A stretch of 64,000 bases of DNA from Ruminococcus sp. (GTDB lineage: Bacteria > Bacillota > Clostridia > Oscillospirales > Ruminococcaceae), in NCBI GenBank assembly GCA_017960805.1, contig JAGCYM010000007.1:30265-94264 (forward strand), read 5' to 3'. Under the pieces are notes generated by a model. The model was not told the DNA's origin, did no database searches, and saw only the letters and a list, made by a program, of their open reading frames with translations. The translations under genes were made by a program, and so were the position numbers. Below are positions 53,295 through 62,807 of this stretch, piece by piece. How positions within the stretch are numbered: the first letter of the stretch is position 1; every line of letters starts with the position of its first letter.

Positions 53295-53966
53295 ATGTAT
53301 AAAATATTAGTTGCAGACGATGAAAAAGATGTAGTAAGCCTTCTCAAAGACTATCTCGAGCTCAAAGGCTACTGTGTATATACCGCATATAACGGAGAAC
53401 AGGCGATAAAAGCTGCTTCTGAATCTCCTGATCTTATTCTTCTTGATGTTAATATGCCTGAAGCGGATGGTTTTGAGGTGTGTTCAAGGATAAGAGCTCA
53501 TATAAGCTGCCCCATACTTTTCCTGACGGCAAGAATTGAGGATGAGGACAAGATAAAGGGATTTGCTTCAGGCGGTGATGACTATATCATCAAACCCTTC
53601 TCCCTTGATGAACTCGGAGCCAGAATAGCAGCTCATATACGCCGTGACCATAGAACATCAGCTTCCGCAAATGTGCGTTTCTATGGCAACATCAGTGTTA
53701 ATTACACAGAAAAGACTGTATCCTGCAAAAATGAACTGATTGACCTTACAAAAAAAGAGTATGGTATCATCGAATTGCTCTCACTTAATACCGGACAGAT
53801 TTTCGACAAAGAACGCATCTACGAAAAAATATGGGGATATGACGCTGAAGGAGACAGTTCTGTAATCGCCGAACATATCCGCAGGATAAGGAGCAAGCTT
53901 GGAAGATACGGAGAAGAACAGCACATTGGTACTGTATGGGGAATGGGATACAAATGGGTAAAATAA
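53295..53966 (+). CDS. OmpR-family response regulator
   Basis: 223 aa. Receiver domain with DDE acidic pocket, phospho-acceptor Asp in LILLDVNMPEADGFEV, and KPF; C-terminal winged helix ending in GTVWGMGYKWVK. Together with the histidine kinase and the ABC genes downstream it forms a signalling-plus-export module. Confidence 0.94.
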   Translation: MYKILVADDEKDVVSLLKDYLELKGYCVYTAYNGEQAIKAASESPDLILLDVNMPEADGFEVCSRIRAHISCPILFLTARIEDEDKIKGFASGGDDYIIKPFSLDELGARIAAHIRRDHRTSASANVRFYGNISVNYTEKTVSCKNELIDLTKKEYGIIELLSLNTGQIFDKERIYEKIWGYDAEGDSSVIAEHIRRIRSKLGRYGEEQHIGTVWGMGYKWVK

Positions 53967-55102
53967 CAAAACTGCGTCACTCATTTTTCAGATATCTGAT
54001 ACCATGCTTTATAGTATGCTGTATTGGAATCATAATTATTGAAGCAGGCTCGCTGTACTTACAGAACTGGTATGTGGACAGATATCTGGAGTATTATTAT
54101 AATGGCCGTATATATGCGGAAGCACTTGCCCGACCGGCTGACCAGTGGCTTTTCCATCTGTTTTATTATGCAAGGATTGTACTAATTCCATTTTGGTCTG
54201 TATGTTGTCTCCTATATACCGCAAAAGTATTTTTCCGAAGAGAGCTTCAGGAACCTGTTGATGTTCTGACAAGAGCTTCAGAACGAATACTCGATGCCGA
54301 TCTGGATTTCAAAATTGAATGCAAATCACAGAATGAACTTGGAAAACTGTGCGACTCATTTGAAGAAATGCGGCAGAATCTTTATGACAGCAATTACCGG
54401 CTATGGAAATCACTTGAAGAACGAAAACGTCTTAATTCAGCCTTCTCTCATGATCTCAGAACGCCTATCACCGTACTGAAAGGGTACATGGATCTGATAA
54501 CACAGTATGAAGGTAAAATAAATCCTGAAAAGCAGTCAGAGATTCTGGAAAAGATGTCAGGGCAGGTCAGCAGACTTGAACATTACACAGAAAAGATGAG
54601 CAGCATCCAGAAACTGGAGGACATCATTCCGGATGTTGACAGTTTAACATTCGGAAAGCTCTGCTCTCAGCTTGAAGAAAACGGAAAGCTTCTTTGTAAA
54701 GACCGTTTATTTAGTTTTTCATTCAATGTAAGCTCAGAAGATTTGATCTATACAGACATCGAGATTGTAACTCAGGTATTTATGAATCTAATTTCAAACG
54801 CGCAGAGATATGCAAAAAACTGCATTGAATGCGCGGTAAAAGCAGAAAACGATATATTTGAGATTACAGTTTCCGACGACGGTCACGGCTTCTCAGAAGA
54901 TGCTTTACGCAAGGCTTGGCAGCCATTCTATCGCGCTGATGATGAAAACGATAAGGAACATTTCGGACTCGGACTATACATATGCTGGCTCCTCTGCCGT
55001 AAGGCAGGAGGTACAATCACTATTCAGAATAACAAAAACGGAGGCGGAATGGTTACCGCATCATTTTCAAAAAATATTTCTGAAAATCAGATAAATAGTT
55101 GA
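53954..55102 (+). CDS. Sensor histidine kinase
   Basis: 382 aa. Two N-terminal membrane segments flanking a ~45-aa extracytoplasmic loop, a HAMP-like linker, HisKA with SAFSHDLRTPITVLKGYMD (phospho-His), N-box NLISNAQRYAKN, and ATP lid motifs DDGHGFSEDALRKAWQPFYR and FGLGLYICWLL. Overlaps the regulator gene. The small loop suggests sensing within or at the membrane, common in antimicrobial-peptide sensors. Confidence 0.93.
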   Translation: MGKITKLRHSFFRYLIPCFIVCCIGIIIIEAGSLYLQNWYVDRYLEYYYNGRIYAEALARPADQWLFHLFYYARIVLIPFWSVCCLLYTAKVFFRRELQEPVDVLTRASERILDADLDFKIECKSQNELGKLCDSFEEMRQNLYDSNYRLWKSLEERKRLNSAFSHDLRTPITVLKGYMDLITQYEGKINPEKQSEILEKMSGQVSRLEHYTEKMSSIQKLEDIIPDVDSLTFGKLCSQLEENGKLLCKDRLFSFSFNVSSEDLIYTDIEIVTQVFMNLISNAQRYAKNCIECAVKAENDIFEITVSDDGHGFSEDALRKAWQPFYRADDENDKEHFGLGLYICWLLCRKAGGTITIQNNKNGGGMVTASFSKNISENQINS

Positions 55103-55120
55103 TAATTGCATTTTATAATA

Positions 55121-55155
55121 ATGACACGATAGAAAAATATCGTGTCATTTTCTTT
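55121..55155 (+). terminator. Intercistronic terminator or attenuator before the ABC genes
   Basis: Perfect stem ATGACACGATA / TATCGTGTCAT with a 6-base loop, followed by TTCTTTT, 15 bases before the ABC start. It should reduce or condition readthrough from the kinase gene. Confidence 0.75.
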
Positions 55156-55169
55156 TAGGAGGAGCAGCT

Positions 55170-56066
55170 ATGGAAAACAGTATAGTAATAAAAAACATGA
55201 ATAAATACTATGGAAAAAAACAGGCTTTATTCAATATTGATCTCACTATTGAAAAAGGAATGTTCGGACTCCTTGGAAGGAACGGTGCAGGCAAGACAAC
55301 ACTTATGAAAACTCTCGCCGCACTTCACAAAAAGAAAAACGGTGAAATAACTGTATGCGGAATTCCGATTGAAAAAGAGAAAGAGATAAGAACTATAACC
55401 GGATATCTTCCACAGGAATTCTCAATGTATCCTAATATGAAAACTGATGAAGCGCTCGACTATCTCGGAGCCCTCTCAGGAATACCAAAAGAAGAGAGAA
55501 AAAAACGTGTTGAAGCCCTTCTGAATAAGGTTAATCTCACCCAGCACAGACATAAGAAAATCAAAGAGCTATCCGGAGGGATGAAACGACGTCTTGGCAT
55601 TGCTCAGGCACTTCTGCACGAACCGAAAGTACTTATAGTTGATGAACCAACTGCAGGACTTGATCCTGAAGAAAGAATACGATTCAGAAATCTTCTGTGT
55701 GAAGTTGCAGAACAGCGCATAGTTATACTCTCAACACATATTGTCGCTGATATCGAAGCATCTTGCGAACAGCTCGCTATAATGGATTCCGGAAAGATCC
55801 TTTGGAAAGGATCAGTATCCCAGCTTCTTGAAAAAGCAAAAGGTCATATATATACAGTTAATGTGGAAAAACAGTTTATGGCTCAGATAAAGAAAGAATA
55901 TATAGTAACAGGTATTCTTCCTCAGAACGAATACAATACGGTAAGAATCGTATCAGATGCAGAACCAGATCTTCCGAATGCAGTTCTTTCTGATCCGGAT
56001 CTCGAAGGCGCTTATATGTACTGCCTTCACAGCAACGGATGTGAAGTGAAAGGCGGTGATGAATAA
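55170..56066 (+). CDS. ABC transporter ATP-binding protein
   Basis: 298 aa. Walker A GRNGAGKTT, signature LSGGMKRRLGIAQALL, Walker B VLIVDEPTAGLD, H-loop LSTHIVADIE. Family of exporters for peptides/antibiotics. One-base overlap with the permease. Confidence 0.95.
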   Translation: MENSIVIKNMNKYYGKKQALFNIDLTIEKGMFGLLGRNGAGKTTLMKTLAALHKKKNGEITVCGIPIEKEKEIRTITGYLPQEFSMYPNMKTDEALDYLGALSGIPKEERKKRVEALLNKVNLTQHRHKKIKELSGGMKRRLGIAQALLHEPKVLIVDEPTAGLDPEERIRFRNLLCEVAEQRIVILSTHIVADIEASCEQLAIMDSGKILWKGSVSQLLEKAKGHIYTVNVEKQFMAQIKKEYIVTGILPQNEYNTVRIVSDAEPDLPNAVLSDPDLEGAYMYCLHSNGCEVKGGDE

Positions 56067-57358
56067 TGCTGTTTTTTAAAGAATGCAAAAAAATATTAAG
56101 ATCACTGTCTTTCTGGATATTCTTTGTAATAACAGCTCTGATGTTCTTTACTCAGTATTTTAATGATGGCAAATTCAGAGCGTCCGAATATACAGGTGGA
56201 TATAAAATTGTTGAAAACCATGAGCAGATCATGAACGAAGCTATTAATACGCTCATGGGAGAATACACCTCAAACAATTATGTTTGTTATCCATACGGAT
56301 TCTATAAAGCGGTCAGCCTGAAAGAAAAAAAGAAGGAAAAAGTCGAAATCTACATTCAGGAAATGATGGGTGTTGATCATAATGGCATTGAAGATATCCT
56401 TGAATCACACCTTCAGGAATGGCTGAACACAGATCATGAAGGAATTGAAGTTTACCTTGAATCAACCTCTTCTGATTCGATAATGGATTTCTTCAGCCAG
56501 TGCCCTGAAAACAGATTTGATGACCTGACAGTAAAAAGTGATCTGACCTATGAAAGATTTACTGAGATTATGGGTGAGATAGATGATATACTCGGAGGCG
56601 GTTCTGACTTTGCTGTTGATGCTTTAGTTTTCAACTATTCAAGAGTTGATATGACAGATGAGGATTCTCTCAAGCAGTATGAAGCGTTTATCAAGTATGA
56701 CAGGATAACCTATGCTCTCGCAAGATTGTTCAGTGACTATATGGGAATCGATCTTGCATTTCTCCCCGTATTCGTTTCTGCTGTATTCGTTGCAGCTGAC
56801 AGAAGGCGCAGAATGAGTGAACTGGTATATTCAAGAAGCATTTCTTCTTTTAAGCTTGTGTTCACCAGATATGCTGCACTTGTAGTAACTATGTTCATTC
56901 CAATAATAGTTTTTATGATGATCGCATTTATTCAGGCTAAAGTTGTATACAGCGGAGAAAAAATGAGCATGTCAGCAATGTTCACACTTCCAACATTCTG
57001 GCTGTTACCGAATATAATGGTAGCCACAGCATCCGGAATGCTTCTGACCGAAGTATTCTCAGCAGGTATAGCTATTGCTTTCCAGTGCGTATGGGCTTTC
57101 AGATGCCTTATGTCAGGAAGCGTCGCTCTTGCCGGTGATATCGGAAAGTTTGATCTGATATGCAGACACAATTCAACTTTTGACCGTGACATATTTATGC
57201 AATGCTTTAATGATTTCGTATTCAACCGCATATTCTTCATGGTCATATCTCTTCTTGCAGTATGTATTGCCGCATATGTCTATGACCTGAAGAGAGGAGG
57301 AAAATTCAATGGTTTCAAGCTGTTTGGCGAAGGTGGTCTGCTCAGACGTAAGGCATAA
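56066..57358 (+). CDS. ABC transporter permease
   Basis: 430 aa, multiple membrane segments, with one at the N-terminus (SFWIFFVITALMFFTQYF) followed by a large extracytoplasmic region (~200 aa) and five or six C-terminal segments. Probable partner of the adjacent ATPase; substrate not known. Confidence 0.85.
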   Translation: MLFFKECKKILRSLSFWIFFVITALMFFTQYFNDGKFRASEYTGGYKIVENHEQIMNEAINTLMGEYTSNNYVCYPYGFYKAVSLKEKKKEKVEIYIQEMMGVDHNGIEDILESHLQEWLNTDHEGIEVYLESTSSDSIMDFFSQCPENRFDDLTVKSDLTYERFTEIMGEIDDILGGGSDFAVDALVFNYSRVDMTDEDSLKQYEAFIKYDRITYALARLFSDYMGIDLAFLPVFVSAVFVAADRRRRMSELVYSRSISSFKLVFTRYAALVVTMFIPIIVFMMIAFIQAKVVYSGEKMSMSAMFTLPTFWLLPNIMVATASGMLLTEVFSAGIAIAFQCVWAFRCLMSGSVALAGDIGKFDLICRHNSTFDRDIFMQCFNDFVFNRIFFMVISLLAVCIAAYVYDLKRGGKFNGFKLFGEGGLLRRKA

Positions 57359-57935
57359 CTTTCTCCTTCACTATCTGGCTGCTATCATAGCTCTCGCAGT
57401 TACTCCGATTATTTTCGGACTTTCTGAACTAAATGAAAAAATGGCTGCTCAGCCTCTGGAGATCATGTCACCGATATTCGGAATGCTTCTCATGACTCCG
57501 ATATTCATGCCAGAACAGAATGAGAGCATAAGTGATGTAGTTAGATCAAAGAAAACAAGTCATATACTGGTTTGTTTTCTGAGACTTCTGTGTTCGCTGT
57601 TACTGACAATAGCGCTTGTCGGCATTCTTGCGCTTTATATGCGTTACAATGACTCAAAGGTGACAGCGCGTCTGTTTGCCGGAGCAATAGGAGGCGCATT
57701 AGCACTTGGAAGCCTCGGATTCTTTTCTTCAGCTGTCGGCGATAACGCTGTTATCGGATATATGGTATCTGCCTCGTATTTGCTCATGAATATGATCCTT
57801 CGTGAAAAGCTATGGATATTTGACATGTTCTCATTCTCCGAGGGTAAGACAGAAATCAATTCATGGCTGTATTTATCTGCACTTGTACTGATAGTTCTTG
57901 CTCTTCTCTTCCGGAAATATATAAAGAGTAATTGA
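57309..57935 (+). CDS. Second ABC permease subunit
   Basis: 208 aa, about six membrane segments. Starts 50 bases inside the previous gene with GGAGG 7-8 bases upstream, implying coupling. Weaker family signal than its neighbour. Confidence 0.75.
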   Translation: MVSSCLAKVVCSDVRHNFLLHYLAAIIALAVTPIIFGLSELNEKMAAQPLEIMSPIFGMLLMTPIFMPEQNESISDVVRSKKTSHILVCFLRLLCSLLLTIALVGILALYMRYNDSKVTARLFAGAIGGALALGSLGFFSSAVGDNAVIGYMVSASYLLMNMILREKLWIFDMFSFSEGKTEINSWLYLSALVLIVLALLFRKYIKSN

Positions 57936-57962
57936 TACTTTCCACGCATAATGATTATTTAC

Positions 57963-57990
57963 TTGTAATAATGCGTTTTTGTAATATAAT
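57963..57990 (+). promoter_or_regulatory. Possible promoter of the 56-aa ORF
   Basis: TTGTAA (57963-57968), N16, TATAAT (57985-57990). Confidence 0.5.
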
Positions 57991-58103
57991 ACAGGAAGGC
58001 ATCAAACTATTAATTTCAAGTTATTACCAAAAGCTTCTAATTAAACAATAATAATTGCATAGTTTGTACGAATCATTTTTAGATACTAAAGAACAGGTGG
58101 CTT

Positions 58104-58274
58104 ATGAATATAATCAAGTATTCCTCTGATGAAGAAGTAAATAATGCCATATTGACTGATGAACCACTACTGGCACTGATATCGTTTGACGGCGACGGCA
58201 GCACTGCTATAATGTCACATTGTTGGTATAGATATTCCAAAGCGATACAGACGCTATTTGGACGTGCTGAATAA
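58104..58274 (+). CDS. Small ORF, 56 aa
   Basis: Opens NIIKYSSDEEVNNAILTDE, then LALISFDGDGSTAIMSHCWY and a basic C-terminus. AGGTGG upstream, promoter behind, hairpin terminator after. Not recognised; could be a small regulatory or structural protein. Confidence 0.5.
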   Translation: MNIIKYSSDEEVNNAILTDEPLLALISFDGDGSTAIMSHCWYRYSKAIQTLFGRAE

Positions 58275-58350
58275 TGATACGTACTTATTTCATGTCAGTA
58301 CGTAAAGGTCGAATTATCAATACGTCTTGTCATTTTTGTTCTTTAACCAA

Positions 58351-58390
58351 AATAGCCTTTCAAAGTCTCATATGACTTTGAAAGGCTATT
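58351..58390. terminator. Perfect hairpin, probable bidirectional terminator
   Basis: AATAGCCTTTCAAAGTC, 6-base loop, GACTTTGAAAGGCTATT; T-rich flanks on both strands, between convergent genes. Confidence 0.82.
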
Positions 58391-58419
58391 ATTCTTTGTT
58401 ATGATGTTTTTATTCAGAC

Positions 58420-60084
58420 TTATGATTCCTCAAGCACATCATCTTCATTCAGTACTGAATTCATTTCAGTAACAAGTTGACGGATATCGGAAATATACTG
58501 ATTTATAGTACTTGTATTATCACTTGTATTCTTTATATTTTTGTCGAGTTCATTGAAAGCATCATCAGTTTTTTCAAGGATCTCTACAAGTGAAGTAAGG
58601 CTCTCTTTATCCATAGTCTCAGTACTATTGCAGAATTCAATAACATTGGTCAGAAGGTCATGTACATCATTCTTGCGATTACCGTTAGAATCGTTTGCTT
58701 CGATGATCTCATTTAAGCTACGTGAAATTTTCTCAACATCCGAACTGAGCTTGGAAATCTTTTCGTTCTGACCTGAAATAGGATTCTGTTTAGACATAAG
58801 TAATGACTTTGCATGCACTAAACAGTTATCCGGCAAATTGATGCCTCGATAAATCGCAGTTGCCATTGCTTTGCATGAAGAATAACCACATGCATGACAG
58901 TTATAATTCTTTTCAGACTCGGTATGTTTTCCCATGGAACTGAAAATTGGCTCGAGTTCTTCTTCAGTCGGCTCATATGACGGTGTGAGCTGTCTGTACT
59001 GACGGATAAAATCCTCTAACATCAGTTCATCGTCAAAACGCTTGAATATCTGGTCCTCACTGGCACGGAAAAATCCACCTTTGATCTTTCTGCGTCCACT
59101 AGCTTCCTTTTCAACATCATTCATTGTCTGCATAATATCGAACAGGGTCTGCTGTGATCTCGCACCAGCGCCAACATTACAGCCGAATTCACATGATAGT
59201 ACATCAAACACCCTCGGCTTTTTGCTTTCATTCAGTTTCGCATACATATCAAGTTCCGGATATACCCTGTGAACGCCCTCAGAAGTTACAATGTTGATTT
59301 CCGGATCATGTAGCCAGAGATTATCTCGAAGTCCACCGGGTTTCGGATAAATCGCGCCCATCTGTCCCTGATCGCCATCGAAATTATATGCTAAATCATC
59401 ATCCTGATCAGTTCTTATAACAATATGTTTTGATTTAAAATACTCCATTAACTTCTGGAATGTGACATTAAATTCAACGAACGACGTTTCATTGAATTCA
59501 TTCTTTTTTGCTACACATGGTGAAAGAACTGCAATCTTGTTAGGCAGTCTCATATAACGCTTTATAAAGATGGCAGAACATAGAATAGGACTATGTATTG
59601 GAGAAAGGTTTTTCAGGAGTGTAGGCTGATAGGTCTCAATATATTTTACTATTGCTGCACACGGCTGTGTAATGAGATTTCCAACTGCCCCCCTCTGGAT
59701 AGCACGGATATGCGCCCATGTGCATATATCAGCACCGAATGAAACATCAAATACCATACATCCATTCTCACGGAACCAGTTTAGAATATTCTTCCATTGT
59801 TTAGGAAATACCGTTTTTATAGAAGGTGTCGCCAGAATAATCAGCTTTTCCGTTTTCTCGATAGCAGACATTGCCTCCTCGGTGTCATCAATATAATCAC
59901 GCGCTCCATGCAAACAGTTACGTACACACTCACCGCACGCAATACAACGTTCGGAGTTAACCGTTGTTACGAATCTTCCGTCATCCAGCTTCTTTGTGAT
60001 ATTAGCCTCCGGAGCCGGACATGATCGGATGCAGGCATTACATCCAACGCATTTTTCTGAATCAACTACGATGATCTCACTCAT
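58420..60084 (-). CDS. FeFe-hydrogenase-like iron-sulfur protein with coiled-coil C-terminus
   Basis: 554 aa. Two N-terminal ferredoxin motifs (CVGCNACIRSCPAP and CIACGECVRNCLHG), then a hydrogenase large-subunit-like domain with L1 TQPCAAIVKYIE, L2 LSPCVAKKNEF and L3 VLSCEFGCNVGAG. A further iron-sulfur motif (CHACGYSSCKAMATAIYRG then CLV) follows, and the last ~130 residues are coiled coil. L1 has one Cys where catalytic enzymes have two, so it is likelier a sensory or regulatory member (HydS-like groups C/D) than a main hydrogenase. No other hyd genes are nearby. Confidence 0.85.
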   Translation of the reverse strand: MSEIIVVDSEKCVGCNACIRSCPAPEANITKKLDDGRFVTTVNSERCIACGECVRNCLHGARDYIDDTEEAMSAIEKTEKLIILATPSIKTVFPKQWKNILNWFRENGCMVFDVSFGADICTWAHIRAIQRGAVGNLITQPCAAIVKYIETYQPTLLKNLSPIHSPILCSAIFIKRYMRLPNKIAVLSPCVAKKNEFNETSFVEFNVTFQKLMEYFKSKHIVIRTDQDDDLAYNFDGDQGQMGAIYPKPGGLRDNLWLHDPEINIVTSEGVHRVYPELDMYAKLNESKKPRVFDVLSCEFGCNVGAGARSQQTLFDIMQTMNDVEKEASGRRKIKGGFFRASEDQIFKRFDDELMLEDFIRQYRQLTPSYEPTEEELEPIFSSMGKHTESEKNYNCHACGYSSCKAMATAIYRGINLPDNCLVHAKSLLMSKQNPISGQNEKISKLSSDVEKISRSLNEIIEANDSNGNRKNDVHDLLTNVIEFCNSTETMDKESLTSLVEILEKTDDAFNELDKNIKNTSDNTSTINQYISDIRQLVTEMNSVLNEDDVLEES

Positions 60085-60462
60085 TAACTACAATACCTCA
60101 CGTTCTAAAAATACTGTTACAACTATTCAGCTTCTTTATACCCCATCAGTGTTTTATATACCATTATACAGTAAATATATACCCATTGTATAGTCCATTA
60201 TTTATTATACCTATTATTTACAGCTTGTCAATACTTTTCTCTGTTTTTTTATATCCTCTTGAACGGAAATAAATATAAGATCATTCTCCTCCTTTTTTCC
60301 CTACTATTTACGGTCTGACCGATAATTGGACAAAGCAATCATTCTGTATCTAATGCTTCCCACATTCAAAAAAGAGACCATCCTTTCAGTTCTTCTGAAA
60401 CGGATGGTCCCCATATTAATTATACTAAATGCTAAAAACCAAGTCGCCTACATGAATTCAGC
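60085..60462. other. Intergenic region between the hydrogenase-like gene and the ABC permease
   Basis: Holds a minus-strand TATAAT (60163-60168) for the hydrogenase-like gene without a good -35, and the terminator at 60368-60410. A plus-strand TTGGACA at 60327 has no proper -10 and precedes no gene. Confidence 0.45.
60368..60410 (-). terminator. Terminator of the NatAB-type operon
   Basis: Minus-strand GGACCATCCGTTTCAG, short loop, CTGAAAGGATGGTC, then TCTTTTTT. Confidence 0.88.
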
Positions 60463-61788
60463 TCATTCATTATCATCGTGCTTCTTGAACTTGGACTTCT
60501 GTCCGAAGTTGAGCGAAGCAGTCAGTATCTTATCAGACTTGAACAGTCTGAGTGCGAAGAACATGCAGATAACGAATACTATGAACTGATAAGCAAGGCC
60601 GCCGAAGAATATTGCATAATTTCCGAACATGATATTGTTCATAGCAGAGAATGTATGAGTGAACGGTATAGCATAAACCACCATTCTGATTGCTGTAGGC
60701 AAGGTATTGATATCTGCCATCATTGAAATAATGTACGGAACCATAGCAAGTATCATAAGAGGCATCATCATCGTCTGTGACTGCTTTGTATCATTTACAA
60801 GAGCACCGAGCATGAGTGAAACAGAAAGGCAGATCATTATTGTTAGGAAAAGCTGTGCGCCGACAAGGATATAGTCTGTAATACCAAGTGTAAGTCCAAG
60901 TCTGTCAAGAGCTTCATCTACTGAGATATACTGCGTGATAAGCTGTCCGCTCATCTCTTCTGATAAAGACTCTTTTGTACCTGACATAAACGAAGAGAAT
61001 CCTACCATATATACGACCGCATTTATCAGAGCGATTATAGCCGCTGCAAGCATTTTTGCGCTGAGTATAGATGTTCTAGATACAGGAGTTGAAAGCAGTG
61101 TCTCAAGTGTCTTGTCGATTTTTTCAGTGCTGATTGCTGTCATAAGCATATTAGATGTCAGCATGATAAGCAGGAAAACAATGATCGGAAGGATCATGTT
61201 CTTCATCATTATACTGCTCATAACGCTTGTCGAACTGATAGGAGCACTCTTATCCTTGACAACTGTCTGATCCGTAACTTCAACAGGTACCTGAAGCAGC
61301 TCAACCTGCTCAGCTGTAAGTCCTGCCTTGGATGCAAATGTCGATGATATGCACTGTGAAATGAGCTCTATCGCTCCGCTGTTGCTGTTCATGACATTCG
61401 ACATAGCCGCTGCCGACTTCATCGCTGAAACGCTGATTATCTCAGGACGTTCACCTTTTTCAAGCTTTTCTGTAAAGCCTTCAGGGATGATAACAAGTGC
61501 CTCTGCGTCAACATCCTTGAGAATAGCTGAATAATCATCTCCTGATGTATCAACCATTTTGAGTGTCGCTCCGCTTTTCTCAAGGGCCTCTGCAAGCTTT
61601 TGGGTGAAGTCTGTATTGTCGCGGTCACTCATTGTGATCTTATACTCGTTCTTCACAGCTTCCTTGATTGTATTTGTCATTAGCTTGCCCATCATCATGA
61701 GCATCATTGATATCGCTACGAGAGAAAGTATGGTCTGTGGGGTGATGAGCTCTCCAAGCTCTTTTTTCAGAAGATTAAAGAATTTCAT
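60463..61788 (-). CDS. ABC-2 type exporter permease, NatB-like
   Basis: 441 aa. One N-terminal membrane segment, a ~170-aa extracytoplasmic domain, then five or six membrane segments. TEKIDKTLETLLSTPVSRTSILSAK is the cytoplasmic motif of NatB/CcmB-like permeases. Overlaps the ATPase gene by 14 bases. Confidence 0.88.
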   Translation of the reverse strand: MKFFNLLKKELGELITPQTILSLVAISMMLMMMGKLMTNTIKEAVKNEYKITMSDRDNTDFTQKLAEALEKSGATLKMVDTSGDDYSAILKDVDAEALVIIPEGFTEKLEKGERPEIISVSAMKSAAAMSNVMNSNSGAIELISQCISSTFASKAGLTAEQVELLQVPVEVTDQTVVKDKSAPISSTSVMSSIMMKNMILPIIVFLLIMLTSNMLMTAISTEKIDKTLETLLSTPVSRTSILSAKMLAAAIIALINAVVYMVGFSSFMSGTKESLSEEMSGQLITQYISVDEALDRLGLTLGITDYILVGAQLFLTIMICLSVSLMLGALVNDTKQSQTMMMPLMILAMVPYIISMMADINTLPTAIRMVVYAIPFTHTFSAMNNIMFGNYAIFFGGLAYQFIVFVICMFFALRLFKSDKILTASLNFGQKSKFKKHDDNE

Positions 61789-62515
61789 TACCCTTCACCA
61801 CCCTTTCAAATACTTCCTCGAGATTGCTTGCGCTGTAACGTTCCTTCAGTTCGTCTGCCTTTCCTGATACAAGAAGGTGCCCCTTGGAAATAATGCCAAC
61901 ACGATCAGAAACGAACTCAATCTCAAGCATATTGTGTGAAGAAAGAAGGAATGACATTCCCTCCTCCGCTGCAAGCTTCTTTATCATTTTACGGATCTCT
62001 ATTGCATTCAGTACATCGAGGCCACTTGTAGGCTCGTCAAGAATAGCAAGCTTTGGTTCAGTCATTACAGCTCGAGCAAGAAGGAGCTTTCTTATCATGC
62101 CTCGGCTGTATGTGCCGATCTTGTCCTTGAGTCTGTCCCCAAGGCCGCATATTCTCTCAGCACGCTCAACATAACGGTTTATAGTATCAATATCAGTTGA
62201 AAATAGTCCTGCCATAAAACGCAGATAGCTCTTTCCTGTCATATTCTTATATGCACCAGCCTCATCAGGAAGATATGTGATGCACTCACGCACCTTTGCT
62301 CCATCCTTGACAACACTGTGTCCGGCTACTATTGCATCACCCGAAGTTGGGGTAAGCAGAGTAGATATCATACGTATAGTTGTGGTCTTGCCTGCGCCGT
62401 TAGGGCCGATAAGAGCAAATATCTCTCCCTTTTCGATCTCAAATGAAACCTTGTCGGCAGCAAGCACTTTGGTGTACTGTTTTGACAGTTCTTTGACTTC
62501 AAGTACTTTTTCCAT
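61775..62515 (-). CDS. ABC transporter ATP-binding protein, NatA-like
   Basis: 246 aa. Walker A GPNGAGKTTT, signature YSRGMIRKLLLARAVM, Walker B LAILDEPTSGLD, SSHNMLEIEF. NatAB pumps export sodium or peptides; which one cannot be decided here. Confidence 0.93.
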   Translation of the reverse strand: MEKVLEVKELSKQYTKVLAADKVSFEIEKGEIFALIGPNGAGKTTTIRMISTLLTPTSGDAIVAGHSVVKDGAKVRECITYLPDEAGAYKNMTGKSYLRFMAGLFSTDIDTINRYVERAERICGLGDRLKDKIGTYSRGMIRKLLLARAVMTEPKLAILDEPTSGLDVLNAIEIRKMIKKLAAEEGMSFLLSSHNMLEIEFVSDRVGIISKGHLLVSGKADELKERYSASNLEEVFERVVKGNEIL

Positions 62516-62549
62516 AATAGCCTCCCTTGATTAATTGTAAAGTGATATT

Positions 62550-62578
62550 ATTATATCATATTGATTCTGACAAATCAA
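62550..62578 (-). promoter_or_regulatory. Promoter of the NatAB-type operon
   Basis: Minus-strand TTGATT (62573-62578), N17, TATAAT (62550-62555). Confidence 0.65.
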
Positions 62579-62596
62579 TAATTTTATTCCTCTTTA

Positions 62597-62803
62597 TCAG
62601 AAATAAAACAGATCCTCAAATTTTTTATCGAGTGCAATGCACAGTATTAACGCTAGTTTGGCAGTAGGCTGATACTGTCCTGTCTCGATTGAACTGATTG
62701 TGTTTCGCGACACCCCGACCATTTCGGCAAGCTGTGACTGAGATAGTTTTGCCTCCGTCCGAGCTTCCTTAAGGTTGTTCTTTAATATCAGTTTATCATC
62801 CAT
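62597..62803 (-). CDS. Small XRE-family repressor
   Basis: 68 aa, essentially one HTH: LKEARTEAKLSQSQLAEMVGVSRNTISSIETGQYQPT. Typical of the short YozG/PhiCh1-like regulators that sit behind a membrane protein gene. Likely to bind the three palindromes at 63710-63791 and control its own operon. Confidence 0.92.
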   Translation of the reverse strand: MDDKLILKNNLKEARTEAKLSQSQLAEMVGVSRNTISSIETGQYQPTAKLALILCIALDKKFEDLFYF

Positions 62804-62807
62804 AGGC

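Noticed and set aside
60327-60356. Plus-strand TTGGACA resembling the cysteine-ORF promoters
   Set aside because: No -10 at the right spacing and no short ORF; it sits next to a convergent terminator.
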